Below are positions 8,371-17,605 of a DNA stretch of 64,000 nucleotides, piece by piece. The number at the start of each line of letters is the position of its first letter. Position 1 is the first letter of the stretch. The position numbers and the translations under genes were made by a program. The notes beneath the pieces were generated by a model. That model saw only the letters and a program-made list of their open reading frames with translations. It was not told the DNA's origin and searched no databases. Source of the DNA: Streptomyces sp. CB00455 (lineage in GTDB: Bacteria > Actinomycetota > Actinomycetes > Streptomycetales > Streptomycetaceae); contig NZ_LIVQ01000005.1 of assembly GCF_001905445.1 (NCBI RefSeq), positions 448,756 through 512,755 of the forward strand, given 5' to 3'.

Positions 8371-9672
8371 GTGAGCCAGACGCCGACACGACCATCGCCC
8401 GGGGGCTCAGGACCGGCCGGCCGGGCGTGGCGCGACGCCTGCGCCGCGGTCCTCGCCGGCTTCGCCGTGATGATCGCGGTCGCGGCGGCCGGACTGGCCT
8501 GCGCCGGAGCCGGCAGCCTGCCGGGCGGCGCGTTCCCGCGGGTGGTCGCCGCCGTCGTGGTGATGGCGGCCGGCGGCTCCGTCGAGGTGGCGGGTGACGC
8601 CGGACTCCTGGCCGATGCCGGTGCGAGCCTGTCCGTCCTCCCCCTCTCGGTGAGCCTGGCCGGCGCCCTCACGACCGGGTACGCGTTCCTGCGCCCCCTG
8701 CACAACCGGGCCGTGACCCGCCCCGGCGAACTGACGGCGCGTGCGGCGCCCTTGGCGCTCCTGTGGCTCCTTGCGCTGGGCGGGACGGCGCTGTTCGCCC
8801 GCCAGAACTTCGCCCTCTCCACCGCGGACTCCTCCCTGGGGGACCTCGGCGACCTCCTGGGCTCGGCGCCGACCGTGGGCTTCCGGGCGGCCCTGCCCGC
8901 CACCCTGTTCTTCGGACTGCTCTGGATCCTGGGCCTGTTGCTGATCGCCCTGCTGGTCTCCCGCCGCGCTCCGCTCCCGGCCGCCCTGGTGCGCTTCCAC
9001 GCGGCGGTGCGGCCCGCCGCCTTCGCCACCGTCGTACTGCTGCTCGCGTACGTCGTCCTCGGCGCCGGCGTCGGTCTGGTCGCGGCCGTGACCCAGGGGC
9101 ATGCCGCCCGGACGCTGGCCGTGCTCCTGCTCGGCCTGCCCAACCTCGCCTGGCTCGCCCTCACCCTGGGCTTCGGCGGCGCCTGGGAGGGCAGGGTGGA
9201 CGGCCCCTTCGGGCTGCCGGTGCCACAGCCGCTGGACGCGGTCCTGCGCGGCCCCGGCCCGTCCACGGTCGATGTCGGCTCGCTCGCGGAGCAGGACCCC
9301 CGGGCCTGGTGGCTGGTGGTGGCGGCCGCCGTCCTGCTGCTCGGCGCGGGCGTGCTGGCGGCCGTACGGTCCCCGGCGCGCATCCGCCCGCGCCGGCACG
9401 CGCTCCACCTCGGCGTGGCCCTGGCACTGGCCACCCTGACGGTGTGCCTGCTGGGCCGGGTCCAGGCCCGCCTCGGCCTCTCCCTCCTGGGCCTCGGCGA
9501 CGTGGGCGGCCTGGGCGGCAGGACCGACCTGACCCCCGTCCTGTGGCGCACCGTCGGCCTCGCCCTGCTGTGGGGTGCGGTGGCCGGCTTCCTGGGCGCC
9601 CTGGCGGCCCGCCGCCTGCGCCGGCGCGGCCTCGTCGACGAGGCGGCCGCGGTCGCGCGCCCGCACCCCTGA
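8371..9672 (+). CDS. Polytopic membrane protein, streptophobe-type
   Basis: 433 residues beginning at the GTG at 8371. At least eight to ten hydrophobic segments follow a short Pro/Gly/Ser N-terminus, and a short charged tail (RRLRRRGLVDEAAAVARPHP) closes it. The overall composition, the SVEVAGDAG and GYAFLRPLHNRAVTRPGEL segments and the position beside a DUF6777 gene fit the streptophobe family of very hydrophobic Streptomyces proteins. No catalytic motif is visible and no function can be given. A TACGGT sequence ends six bases before the start codon, compatible with a leaderless transcript. Confidence 0.7.
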   Translation: MSQTPTRPSPGGSGPAGRAWRDACAAVLAGFAVMIAVAAAGLACAGAGSLPGGAFPRVVAAVVVMAAGGSVEVAGDAGLLADAGASLSVLPLSVSLAGALTTGYAFLRPLHNRAVTRPGELTARAAPLALLWLLALGGTALFARQNFALSTADSSLGDLGDLLGSAPTVGFRAALPATLFFGLLWILGLLLIALLVSRRAPLPAALVRFHAAVRPAAFATVVLLLAYVVLGAGVGLVAAVTQGHAARTLAVLLLGLPNLAWLALTLGFGGAWEGRVDGPFGLPVPQPLDAVLRGPGPSTVDVGSLAEQDPRAWWLVVAAAVLLLGAGVLAAVRSPARIRPRRHALHLGVALALATLTVCLLGRVQARLGLSLLGLGDVGGLGGRTDLTPVLWRTVGLALLWGAVAGFLGALAARRLRRRGLVDEAAAVARPHP

Positions 9673-9826
9673 CCCGGGCGGTGCGAGGAAGATCCGGCGC
9701 GGCGCCCGTCACCGTGCCCCGGAGCGCCACGGCGCTGCCACGGCGCACGACCGGACACCCGGTCGGCCACGGCCCGGCCGGGCGGTCGGCCACGGCCCGG
9801 CCGGTCACCGGTCCGGTCCCGCCCGC

Positions 9827-10495
9827 TCAGTCGCTTCCCCCGGATCCGGGGGTGTCCACGATGCGCGTCGGGGCGTGCCCGCGCTGCCCCTCGGCGCGTT
9901 CCGCGGCCGCGCCGGGCGCTTCGGCAGCCGGCCGTACGCCGGCCCCGCCCTCCGGAGCGGCCTGCGCCGGCGGGGGCTGCGGCCCGGGCGGGGCCCCCGG
10001 TCCCGCGACGACCGCGTAGGTCGCCAGACGGCTCCCGTCGCCGTACATCCACCGGCCCGCCGTCTCGTCGAAGAGCCACACGGACTCGCCGTCGAGGACG
10101 ACTCCGGCCCGCAGGCCCCGTACGGCGTGGTGGAAGGACTCGGTGTCGCAGCGCCCCGCCGCGAGGTCGGCGACGGCCCGCCGGTAGCGCTCCAGGGCCC
10201 CGGCGCTGCGTTCCAGTTGCGGCCGGGGGTCTTCGGAGTGCCCCGGCGCCCTTCCGCCGGCGGTCGGCGGCGGCTGCGGCACGGCCACCAGGAGCCGCCC
10301 GTCCACCCAGGCGGACCACCCGTTGGCGCACATGATCTCGCCCCATTCACCGCGACGGGACAGCAACTGCACGGGCAGGAGGGGGTCCAGGGACGCGGTC
10401 GGCCGGGAGACGTCGGGCGCCTCCCAGGCGGCCAGTCCCTCCTGTGGCACGACATGGGTGGGCCGGAAGTCCGGCGCCGGTTCCGGTGGTGTCAT
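9827..10495 (-). CDS. Conserved hypothetical protein downstream of FHA-ABC exporter
   Basis: 222 residues, soluble, no signal peptide. The N-terminal half contains a compact SH3-like looking stretch (LLSRRGEWGEIMCANGWSAWVDGRLLVAV), the middle a short helical segment (ALERYRRAVADLAAGRCDTESFHHAVRGL) and then DGESVWLFDETAGRWMYGDGSRLATY; the C-terminal 60 residues are Pro/Ala/Gly-rich. It starts 10 bp after the stop of the FHA-ABC exporter gene and is very likely cotranscribed, which suggests an accessory role to that exporter. I do not recognise a named family. Confidence 0.7.
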   Translation of the reverse strand: MTPPEPAPDFRPTHVVPQEGLAAWEAPDVSRPTASLDPLLPVQLLSRRGEWGEIMCANGWSAWVDGRLLVAVPQPPPTAGGRAPGHSEDPRPQLERSAGALERYRRAVADLAAGRCDTESFHHAVRGLRAGVVLDGESVWLFDETAGRWMYGDGSRLATYAVVAGPGAPPGPQPPPAQAAPEGGAGVRPAAEAPGAAAERAEGQRGHAPTRIVDTPGSGGSD

Positions 10496-10505
10496 CGGCC
10501 CGGCC

Positions 10506-12941
10506 CTACTTCCGCATGATGGCGGGCTCGTGCCGGCGCAGCAGCCGGGCGACCAGTACCCCGAAGAACACCGACAGCGCCGCCAGCGCCCCCAGGTCGA
10601 TCAGCCACACCCCGGTGCTGTGCGCGAACAGCGGGTCGTCGGCGAGGGGCCCGGGCACGATCGCGCCGAGGTCGATGGTGGCCGCCATGGCGGCGAGTCC
10701 CCAGCGCGACGGGACGAGCCACGCGAGCTGCTCGACCACGGGTACTCCTTCCAGATGGAGCAGCGCCCCGCAGAACACGACCTGGACGATCGCGAGCAGG
10801 ACCAGCAGGGGCATGGTGACCTCTTCCTTCGTGACCAGCGCGGAGATCAGCAGGCCGAGCATCATCGCGGTGACGGACAGCAGTGCCACCGCGATGGTGA
10901 TCTCCACCAGGGGCGGCATGAGGACTCCCCTGCCGCCCGGGGCGTTGGTCTTCACTCCGAAGAGGCCCACGAGCGTGAGGACCACCGCCTGCGCCACGGT
11001 GATGGCCCCCAGCACCACCACCTTGGACATCAGGTAGGCGGAGCGCGACAGGCCGACGGCGCGCTCGCGCTGGTAGACGACCCGTTCCTTGACCAGTTCG
11101 CGCACGGCGTTGGCCGCCCCGGTGAGCACGCCGCCGACACACAGGATGAGCAGGGCGTTGACGGCGGTCTCCTGGGTGAGCTCCTTGCCGGCCAGCGCCC
11201 GGGCCATGGCGCCCATGACGAAGGGCAGCGCGATCATGATGGCGAGGAAGGTCCGGTCGGCGCTCAGCGCGGCCGCGTACCGTCGCACGAGGGTGGACAG
11301 CTGGGACCCCCAGCTCTGGGCCTTGGGCGGCGCGGCGACGAAGGCTCCCGGCGCCGGGGCGTCCCGCGCGGTGGGGTCGTCCGGCCGCCCGGACCGGCGG
11401 TCGGCGCCCTCGATGTACCTGCGGTGGAGCGGCGAGGCGGCGTACTCCCGCGCCCAGTCGCGTCCCTGCTGGTCCTCGAATGCCTCGAACGCCTCGGGCC
11501 ACTGCGTGAAGCCGAAGAAGCCGAGCGTCTCCTCGGGCGGCCCGAAGTAGGCGATGCGCCCGCCGGGGGCGAGGACCAGCAGCCTGTCGCAGACGTCGAG
11601 GCTGAGCACGCTGTGGGTGACCACGATGACGGTGCGCCCGTCGTCGGCGAGGCCGCGCAGCATGTGCATCACCGAGCGGTCCATGCCGGGGTCGAGGCCG
11701 GAGGTGGGTTCGTCCAGGAAGAGCAGAGAGGGTTTGGTGAGCAGCTCCAGTGCGACGGAGACGCGTTTGCGCTGGCCGCCGGAGAGGCTGTGGATGTGCT
11801 GGTCGGCACGCTGGCCGAGACCCAGTTCGGCGATCACCTCGTCGACGCGGGCGGTGCGCTCGTCCCTGGCGGTGTCCTGCGGGAAGCGCAGTTCGGCGGC
11901 GTAGGCGAGGGCCCGCCGGACGGTGAGCTGGGTGTGCAGGATGTCGTCCTGCGGGACGAGCCCGATGCGGCTGCGCAGTTCGGCGTAGTCGCGGTAGAGG
12001 TCGCGTCCGTCGTACAGGACGCTCCCGCGGGTGGCGGGGCGCAGGCCGGTGAGTGCGCCGAGGAGGGTGGACTTGCCGGCACCGCTGGGGCCGACCACGG
12101 CGAGCAGGCATTTTGCGCCGACGGGGAAGGAGACGTCCGCCAGGAGCGTTTTGCGGCCGTGGTCGACGCAGACGGTGAGGCCCTGGACGTCGAGCGACAC
12201 CTCGCCCGTGTCGACGTACTCCTGGAGCCGGTCCCCGACGAGGCAGAAGGCGGAGTGCCCGATGCCGACGATGTCCCCTTCGGTGAGGGGGGCGGCGCCG
12301 TGGATGCGGGCGCCGTTGAGGTAGGTGCCGTTGTGGCTGGCGAGGTCGGCGATCTCGTAGGTGCCGTCGGCGAGCGCGCGCAGCTCGGCGTGGCGGCGGG
12401 AGACGACGAGGTCACCGAGGACGAGGCCGTTCTCGGGAGCGCGGCCGATGCCCAGGGCGGACCGGGCGGGCAGCGGACGGATGGTGGTCGGCCGCCGGAA
12501 GGTGCCCGTCAGGGACGGCTGCGAGACACCGGCCGGCGGGGCGGTGGGCGGCGCGGCGGGCGGTGCGCCGACGGCTGGGGCGCGCGGGGCGGCGGCCGGC
12601 GGCGGGGGCGACGGCGGTGGGGTGCGGCCGGCGAAGACGGCGCGCGGGCCGTCTTCGGCGCTGCCGAAGCGCAGCTCGCTGCCGGGGCCGATCGTCCACG
12701 CGTGCACGCGGTGGCCGTAGGCCCAGGTGCCGTTGGTGCTGTCCTCGTCCTCGACCGTCCAGTGGTCGCCCTCGGGGCGCAGGACGGCGTGGTGCCAGGA
12801 GACGCGGGCATCGTCGAGACAGATCTCGCAGAGGGGGTCCCGGCCGACGCGGTAGGTCCGGCCCGGGCTCATCTGCGTGGAGCCCCGGTCGGTTTCCAGG
12901 ACGAGCTCGGGCGCGGTCGGCACACCGGGGCGCTGGACCAT
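10506..12941 (-). CDS. FHA-domain ABC transporter (ATPase and ABC-2 permease in one chain)
   Basis: 811 residues from the ATG at 12941, with GGGAG nine bases upstream; an alternative ATG at 12971 lacks a site. Two FHA phosphothreonine-binding domains come first (RVGRDPLCEICLDD...STNGTW, about 28-90; IGRAPENGLVLGDLVVSRRHAEL...NGTYLNG, about 165-230). The ATPase follows: Walker A GPSGAGKST near 285, signature LSGGQRKRVSVALELL near 385, Walker B LLFLDEPTSGLD near 405. The last ~270 residues form an ABC-2/ABCG-like membrane domain with six helices. The order resembles Mycobacterium Rv1747, an exporter whose FHA domains bind a Ser/Thr kinase-phosphorylated partner. The substrate is unknown. Confidence 0.92.
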   Translation of the reverse strand: MVQRPGVPTAPELVLETDRGSTQMSPGRTYRVGRDPLCEICLDDARVSWHHAVLRPEGDHWTVEDEDSTNGTWAYGHRVHAWTIGPGSELRFGSAEDGPRAVFAGRTPPPSPPPPAAAPRAPAVGAPPAAPPTAPPAGVSQPSLTGTFRRPTTIRPLPARSALGIGRAPENGLVLGDLVVSRRHAELRALADGTYEIADLASHNGTYLNGARIHGAAPLTEGDIVGIGHSAFCLVGDRLQEYVDTGEVSLDVQGLTVCVDHGRKTLLADVSFPVGAKCLLAVVGPSGAGKSTLLGALTGLRPATRGSVLYDGRDLYRDYAELRSRIGLVPQDDILHTQLTVRRALAYAAELRFPQDTARDERTARVDEVIAELGLGQRADQHIHSLSGGQRKRVSVALELLTKPSLLFLDEPTSGLDPGMDRSVMHMLRGLADDGRTVIVVTHSVLSLDVCDRLLVLAPGGRIAYFGPPEETLGFFGFTQWPEAFEAFEDQQGRDWAREYAASPLHRRYIEGADRRSGRPDDPTARDAPAPGAFVAAPPKAQSWGSQLSTLVRRYAAALSADRTFLAIMIALPFVMGAMARALAGKELTQETAVNALLILCVGGVLTGAANAVRELVKERVVYQRERAVGLSRSAYLMSKVVVLGAITVAQAVVLTLVGLFGVKTNAPGGRGVLMPPLVEITIAVALLSVTAMMLGLLISALVTKEEVTMPLLVLLAIVQVVFCGALLHLEGVPVVEQLAWLVPSRWGLAAMAATIDLGAIVPGPLADDPLFAHSTGVWLIDLGALAALSVFFGVLVARLLRRHEPAIMRK

Positions 12942-13020
12942 GGTCACATGCTCCCACGATCCGGGCGGCACGGCACCGCTCCGACATCGCCGCAGGTCAC
13001 AGCCTCCTTATGGGTAATGA

Positions 13021-13035
13021 CAACGGTCCCCGTTG
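13021..13035. promoter_or_regulatory. Inverted repeat upstream of CDF gene, possible metal-regulator operator
   Basis: CAACGG-TCC-CCGTTG is a perfect 6-bp inverted repeat preceded by TGGGTAATGA. It lies between the divergent FHA-ABC and CDF genes, about 85 bp from the CDF start. Position suggests a regulator site; which regulator (Zur, CzrA-type or other) cannot be told from the sequence. Confidence 0.3.
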
Positions 13036-13119
13036 CAGCCTTTGCCCATCTCGGCGCAGTGCGCTTCACTTCACGCGACGGCACCGTCGAACAGGTGCCA
13101 CGAGGAGACGGGGGACGCC

Positions 13120-14136
13120 ATGGGCGGGCACGACCACGCGCACGACGGCGCCGGCCACGCGGGCCACGCGGGCCACGGCCACGGTGTGGCGGCCGACGCC
13201 GACCGGCGGTGGCTGGCGATCGCGCTGGGTCTGATCGGCGCCTTCATGGCCGTGGAGGTGGTCATCGGTGTGGTGGCCCACTCGCTGGCGCTGATCTCCG
13301 ACGCGGCCCACATGCTGACCGACGCCGTCTCGATCCTCCTCGCGCTGATCGCGATGCGGCTGGCGGCCCGGCCGGCGCGCGGTGGATTCACGTACGGCCT
13401 CAAGCGGGCGGAGATACTCTCCGCCCAGGCCAACGGTCTGACGCTGCTCCTGCTGGCCGTGTGGCTGGCGTACGAGGCGGTGCGCCGGCTGGTGGACCCG
13501 CCGGCGGTGGAGGGCGGGCTGGTCCTGGTCACGGCCCTCGCGGGCATCGTCGTCAATGTCGCCGCCGCCTGGTGCATCTCGAAGGCGAACCGGTCCTCGC
13601 TGGCCGTCGAGGGCGCCTACCAGCACATCCTGAACGACCTGTTCGCCTTCATCGGGACCGCCGTCGCCGGTCTGATCGTGCTCACCACGGGCTTCCGGCA
13701 GGCCGACTCGATCGCCACCCTCGTGGTGGTGGTGCTGATGGTCCGGGCGGGCTACGGGCTGGTCCGGGAGTCCGGGCGGATCTTCCTGGAAGCGGCCCCC
13801 GCGCACATGGACCCGGACGCGGTGGGCGACCGGCTCGTCGGACATCCGCCGGTCACCGAGGTGCACGACCTGCACATCTGGACGATCACCTCCGGGCAGG
13901 CGGCCCTCTCCGCCCACGTGCTCGTGGAACCGGCGGGCGACTGCCACGCGGTGCGGCGGGACCTGGAGCGGCTGCTGGACGAGGAGTACGGGATCACGCA
14001 CACCACCCTCCAGGTGGACCACGTGCAGGACACCCTGCTGACGGTCGGCCGCGCGGGAGAGGACCCGGCGGGCCCGGACCGGCACTGCGCGGACGCGCAC
14101 GGTCCGGTCCACCGGGAGGGCCCGCACGCGCACTGA
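13120..14136 (+). CDS. Cation diffusion facilitator (Zn/Co/Cd efflux), CzcD/ZitB type
   Basis: 338 residues from the ATG at 13120 (GGGGA just upstream). The N-terminus is His-rich (GGHDHAHDGAGHAGHAGHGHG), a usual metal-binding extension. Six membrane helices follow, with the HSLALISDAAHMLTDAVSI motif in helix 2 and the HILNDLFAF motif in helix 5 supplying the site A His/Asp ligands. The cytoplasmic C-terminal domain (TEVHDLHIWTITSG ... HTTLQVDH) forms the dimer and regulatory fold. It exchanges cytoplasmic zinc or related divalent metals for protons. A second His/Asp-containing tail (DRHCADAHGPVHREGPHAH) is present. Monocistronic or leading the NUDIX gene 36 bp downstream. Confidence 0.93.
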   Translation: MGGHDHAHDGAGHAGHAGHGHGVAADADRRWLAIALGLIGAFMAVEVVIGVVAHSLALISDAAHMLTDAVSILLALIAMRLAARPARGGFTYGLKRAEILSAQANGLTLLLLAVWLAYEAVRRLVDPPAVEGGLVLVTALAGIVVNVAAAWCISKANRSSLAVEGAYQHILNDLFAFIGTAVAGLIVLTTGFRQADSIATLVVVVLMVRAGYGLVRESGRIFLEAAPAHMDPDAVGDRLVGHPPVTEVHDLHIWTITSGQAALSAHVLVEPAGDCHAVRRDLERLLDEEYGITHTTLQVDHVQDTLLTVGRAGEDPAGPDRHCADAHGPVHREGPHAH

Positions 14137-14172
14137 TCATTGACCTGACCGCGGACGGGGCAGGAATGGGGC

Positions 14173-14652
14173 ATGACGCACAAACGAAGCGCCGGACTGC
14201 TGCTGTTCCGCCGGACCGGGCAGGAGCAGGACCACGGGATCGAGGTCCTGCTCGGGCACATGGGCGGCCCGATCTGGGCCGGGCGGGACACCGGTGACTG
14301 GGCGATCCCCAAGGGCGAGTACGGGCCGCAGGAGACGCCGCGGGACGCGGCCCGCCGGGAGTTCACCGAGGAGATCGGCCTGCCGCCGCCCGAGGGCGAG
14401 TACCTGCCGCTCGGCGAGGTCCGCCTGACCAGCGGCAAACTGGTGACCATCTGGGCGGTGGAGGCGGACCTCGATCCCGCGCTGATGGTGCCGGGGACCT
14501 TCACGCTGGAATGGCCGCCGCACTCGGGGACCGTGCAGGAGTTCCCCGAATTGGACCGGGTGGCCTGGTTCAGTCCGGGTGTGGCCGAAAAACACTTGAT
14601 GCCCTCTCAGATTCCGTTCCTGGAAAGGCTGTTGAAGCTCCTGGAGGGTTGA
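14173..14652 (+). CDS. NUDIX hydrolase
   Basis: 159 residues. The NUDIX box reads G-x5-E-x7-REFTEEIG (GEYGPQETPRDAARREFTEEIG, starting near residue 48 and shown here for its spacing), giving the divalent metal-binding catalytic helix. The N-terminal SAGLLLFRR and the WAIPKGEY strand are typical of the family that includes diadenosine polyphosphate hydrolases. Substrate cannot be assigned. It is 36 bp downstream of the CDF gene and 48 bp upstream of the Tm-1-like gene, so cotranscription is possible. Confidence 0.88.
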   Translation: MTHKRSAGLLLFRRTGQEQDHGIEVLLGHMGGPIWAGRDTGDWAIPKGEYGPQETPRDAARREFTEEIGLPPPEGEYLPLGEVRLTSGKLVTIWAVEADLDPALMVPGTFTLEWPPHSGTVQEFPELDRVAWFSPGVAEKHLMPSQIPFLERLLKLLEG

Positions 14653-14700
14653 CTCGACCTTTACTTGCCAGCAAACGGCATCTGCGTGGACATTGCACAT

Positions 14701-15957
14701 ATGACGAGCGTCGTGCTGGTGGGAACCCTGGACACCAAGGGTGTCGAGTACGGCTGGTTGCGCGAGAGGCTGCTGCGGGCCGGCGTCGAGGTGGTACTGG
14801 TCGACACGGGCGTGATGGGCGAGCCACGGCTGACCGCCGACGTGCCGCGGGAGGAGGTGGCCCGGGCCGCCGGGACCGAGCTGTCGCACCTGCGCGCCGC
14901 CGCCGACCGGGGGGCAGCCGTGACCACGATGGCGCGGGGCGCGGAGGAGACCCTGCTGCGGCTGTACGCCGAGGGCCGGCTGCACGGCGTGCTCGCCGTC
15001 GGCGGCAGTAGCGGGACCTCCATCGCCGGCAGGGCGATGCGTGCCCTGCCGCTGGGCGTGCCGAAACTGGTGGTCTCGTCCATGGCGTCCGGCGACGTCG
15101 CGTCCTACGTGGGCTCCTCGGACATCACGATGATGTACAGCGTCGTGGACATCGCGGGGATCAACAGCGTCTCCGCACCGGTCCTGGCCAACGCGGCGGA
15201 GGCGGTCGCGGGGATGGCGAAGGCGTTTTCCCGGTCGTCCCCGGGCCCCGGCGGCCCGGCCCGCCCGGGAGCGGACGGCCGCCCGCTGATCGCCGCGAGC
15301 ATGGCGGGCGTGACCACGACCGGCGTGGACGCGGCCCGCGAACGCCTCACCGAGCTGGGTTACGAGGTACTGGTCTTCCACGTCAGCGGCGCGGGCGGCC
15401 GCACCCTGGAGACCCTGGCGGGCCAGGGGATCTTCGCGGGCGTCCTCGACCTCACCCTCAGCGAGCTCGCCGACGACCTGTGCGGCGGCATCCTCACCGC
15501 CGGCCCGGACCGGCTCAGCGCGGCCGGACGGGCCGGTGTCCCGCAGGTGGTGAGCCTGGGGGCGCTGGACCTGGTCAAGTTCGGCCCGCTGGAAACCCTG
15601 CCCGAACGGGCCCGCTACCGGCGGGTGCGCGTCCACAACCCGTCCATCACGGTGATCCGCACGACCGAGGCCGAGTGCACGGAGCTCGGACGCCGGATAG
15701 CCGCCAAACTCCGCGCGGCGACGGGCCCCACGGCCGTCTGCGTACCCCTGCGCGGACTGTCCACGCTCGGGGCGCCCGGCGGCCCCTACCACGACCCCGG
15801 CGCGGACCGCGCCCTGTTCTCGGCCCTGCGCGACGGCCTGCGGGGCAGCGCCGCCCGCCTCTTCGACTACGACACCCACATCAACGACCCCGCCTTCGGA
15901 CGGGCGGCCGCCGACCGGCTGCACGCCATGATCGGCGCGGCGGCGGCCGCGGCCTGA
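14701..15957 (+). CDS. Tm-1-like ATP-binding domain protein (UPF0261)
   Basis: 418 residues from the ATG at 14701. The N-terminal VVLVGTLDTKGVEYGWLRERL, GVLAVGGSSGTSI and PKLVVSSMASGDVASYVGSSDITMMYSVVDIAGIN segments are characteristic of UPF0261, the bacterial relatives of plant Tm-1, with an N-terminal ATP-binding and a C-terminal TIM-barrel-like half (MAGVTTTGVDAAR...). Physiological function is not established. The upstream 48 bp contain TTTACTTGCCAGCAAAC, an imperfect CTTGC-CA-GCAA(A) inverted repeat that could be a promoter-overlapping operator. A TTG at 14665 is in frame but less likely as a start. Confidence 0.85.
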   Translation: MTSVVLVGTLDTKGVEYGWLRERLLRAGVEVVLVDTGVMGEPRLTADVPREEVARAAGTELSHLRAAADRGAAVTTMARGAEETLLRLYAEGRLHGVLAVGGSSGTSIAGRAMRALPLGVPKLVVSSMASGDVASYVGSSDITMMYSVVDIAGINSVSAPVLANAAEAVAGMAKAFSRSSPGPGGPARPGADGRPLIAASMAGVTTTGVDAARERLTELGYEVLVFHVSGAGGRTLETLAGQGIFAGVLDLTLSELADDLCGGILTAGPDRLSAAGRAGVPQVVSLGALDLVKFGPLETLPERARYRRVRVHNPSITVIRTTEAECTELGRRIAAKLRAATGPTAVCVPLRGLSTLGAPGGPYHDPGADRALFSALRDGLRGSAARLFDYDTHINDPAFGRAAADRLHAMIGAAAAAA

Positions 15958-16144
15958 GACGCCCGCGGCTGCCGGGTCCCCCGTGGTCGCACCCACCCCG
16001 TGGGCGCGACGGGCCGGACGATCAGGCTGCGCGAGGAACGGCGGACCCGTCCCGGCAGCGGTCCGTGGCGTCCGCAGCGGTCCGTGGCGTCCATAGACTG
16101 GCCGCTTCCGCCCCACGCCCCGCACCGAGGACCCGCGCACCTAC

Positions 16145-17605
16145 ATGACATCCCACATATCCCCCTCCCCGCGGCGGCCCGTGCTGTGGCTCCTGCCCGT
16201 CCTGTGGACCCTGGCCCTCGGCCTGTGGGGGCTCTCCCGGCAGGACAGCGTGTGGCGGGACGAGGCGGCGACCTGGCAGGTGGCCGGACGGTCGGCGGGC
16301 GAGATATGGGCCATGCTGGGCAACGTCGACGCCGTGCACGGCCTGTACTACCTGCTGATGCACGGCCTTTTCGAGCTCTTCGGGGCGAGCACCACCACCT
16401 TGCGGCTCCCCTCGGTGCTGGCGGTCGCCGGCGCGGCCGCGTGCGTGGCGCTGATCGGGCGGCGTCTCGCCGGCTTCTGGGCGGGGCTGGGCGGCGGGCT
16501 GGCCCTCGGGCTGCTGCCGGCCGTGCAGTTCTACCTCCAGGAGGGCCGGCCCTACGCGCTGGTCGCCGCGGGGGCCGGGCTGTCGACCCTGCTGCTGGTG
16601 TCGCTCCTGGAGAGCGGGTCCGGCCGGCGGGCGTGGCCGCGCTGGACGGCCTACGGGGTCACCGTGCTGGTGTGCGCCCTGCTCAACTGGCTGTCGCTGC
16701 TGGTCCTGCCCGCCCATGCGGCGACGCTGTGGTGGGTGCGGACCGCGCGCGGGGTGTGGCTGCGCTGGACGGCGTACGGCGCGGGCGCGGTGGCCGGGGC
16801 GCTGCCGCTGGTCCTGTTCAGCCGGGGCCAGTCCGACCAGGTGTCCTGGATACCGCCGCTGACCTGGCACATGCTGATCGGGCCGGCGATCCTGCTGGCG
16901 ATCGGCGCCCTCGGGGCGTGGGCCGACCGCCCGGACCGGGTGCGGCTGTCGGCCGCGGCGGTCGGGCTGCCGCTGCTGGCGGTCCCGACGCTGGGGCTGG
17001 CCGGGCTGTCGCTGGTCCAGCCGCTGTTCCTGGACCGCTACGTGCTCTTCGGGATGGTCGGTCTGGCCCTGCTGATAGGGGCCGCGCTGGGCGCGGCCGT
17101 ACGGGCCTGCGCGGGGCCGCTCCCGAGGGCGGCGGGCCTGCTGGTGCCGGGTGTGGTGGGGGTGGCGGCGGTGGCGCTGCTGCCGGTGGAGCTGGGCAAG
17201 CGGGCCCCGGCGAGCCGGGTCGACGACGTCCTGGCGGTGGCCGGTGAGGTGGCGCGGCTGAAGCGGGACGGGGACGCCGTGCTGTTCGTCCCGGCGGCGC
17301 GCCGGGACACCGCGCTGGTCTCCCCCGGGGCCTTCGCCGGCCTGGCGGACCTCGCACTGGCGCGGACCCCGGTGGCCTCGGGGACCCTGAAGGGCGAGGA
17401 GGCCGAGCCGGCACGGATAAGGGACGCGCTGCTGGGGCAGCGGCGGGTACTGCTGGTGACGGACTCGGCGGCGGTCGCGAAGGCGCCGTCGGCAGCGCGG
17501 GACAAGGCGAAGGCCGCGGTGCTGCGGGAGCGGTTCGCGGTGGTGGAGGACCGGCAGGTCCGGGGCCGCCGGGTGACGGTCTACGAGCGGCGCATCCCGC
17601 AGTAG
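16145..17605 (+). CDS. GT-C family membrane glycosyltransferase (mannosyltransferase-like)
   Basis: 486 residues with about ten membrane helices. The first extracytoplasmic loop carries WRDEAATWQVA (near residues 37-48), the DE motif of GT-C transferases that use polyprenyl-phosphate sugars, followed by VHGLYYLLMHGLFELFG, a conserved loop of the ArnT/PMT-like group. The C-terminal third is soluble and extracytoplasmic. It would glycosylate lipid, protein or cell-wall glycan outside the membrane; the acceptor is unknown. The 187 bp upstream contain a 19-bp tandem duplication (CAGCGGTCCGTGGCGTCC) next to the likely promoter. Confidence 0.8.
   Translation: MTSHISPSPRRPVLWLLPVLWTLALGLWGLSRQDSVWRDEAATWQVAGRSAGEIWAMLGNVDAVHGLYYLLMHGLFELFGASTTTLRLPSVLAVAGAAACVALIGRRLAGFWAGLGGGLALGLLPAVQFYLQEGRPYALVAAGAGLSTLLLVSLLESGSGRRAWPRWTAYGVTVLVCALLNWLSLLVLPAHAATLWWVRTARGVWLRWTAYGAGAVAGALPLVLFSRGQSDQVSWIPPLTWHMLIGPAILLAIGALGAWADRPDRVRLSAAAVGLPLLAVPTLGLAGLSLVQPLFLDRYVLFGMVGLALLIGAALGAAVRACAGPLPRAAGLLVPGVVGVAAVALLPVELGKRAPASRVDDVLAVAGEVARLKRDGDAVLFVPAARRDTALVSPGAFAGLADLALARTPVASGTLKGEEAEPARIRDALLGQRRVLLVTDSAAVAKAPSAARDKAKAAVLRERFAVVEDRQVRGRRVTVYERRIPQ

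Noticed and set aside
8279..8395. N-terminal extension of the DUF6777 gene to 8395
   Set aside because: It would overlap the start of the divergent gene, and the GTG at 8278 has a good GGAAGAAGAG site.
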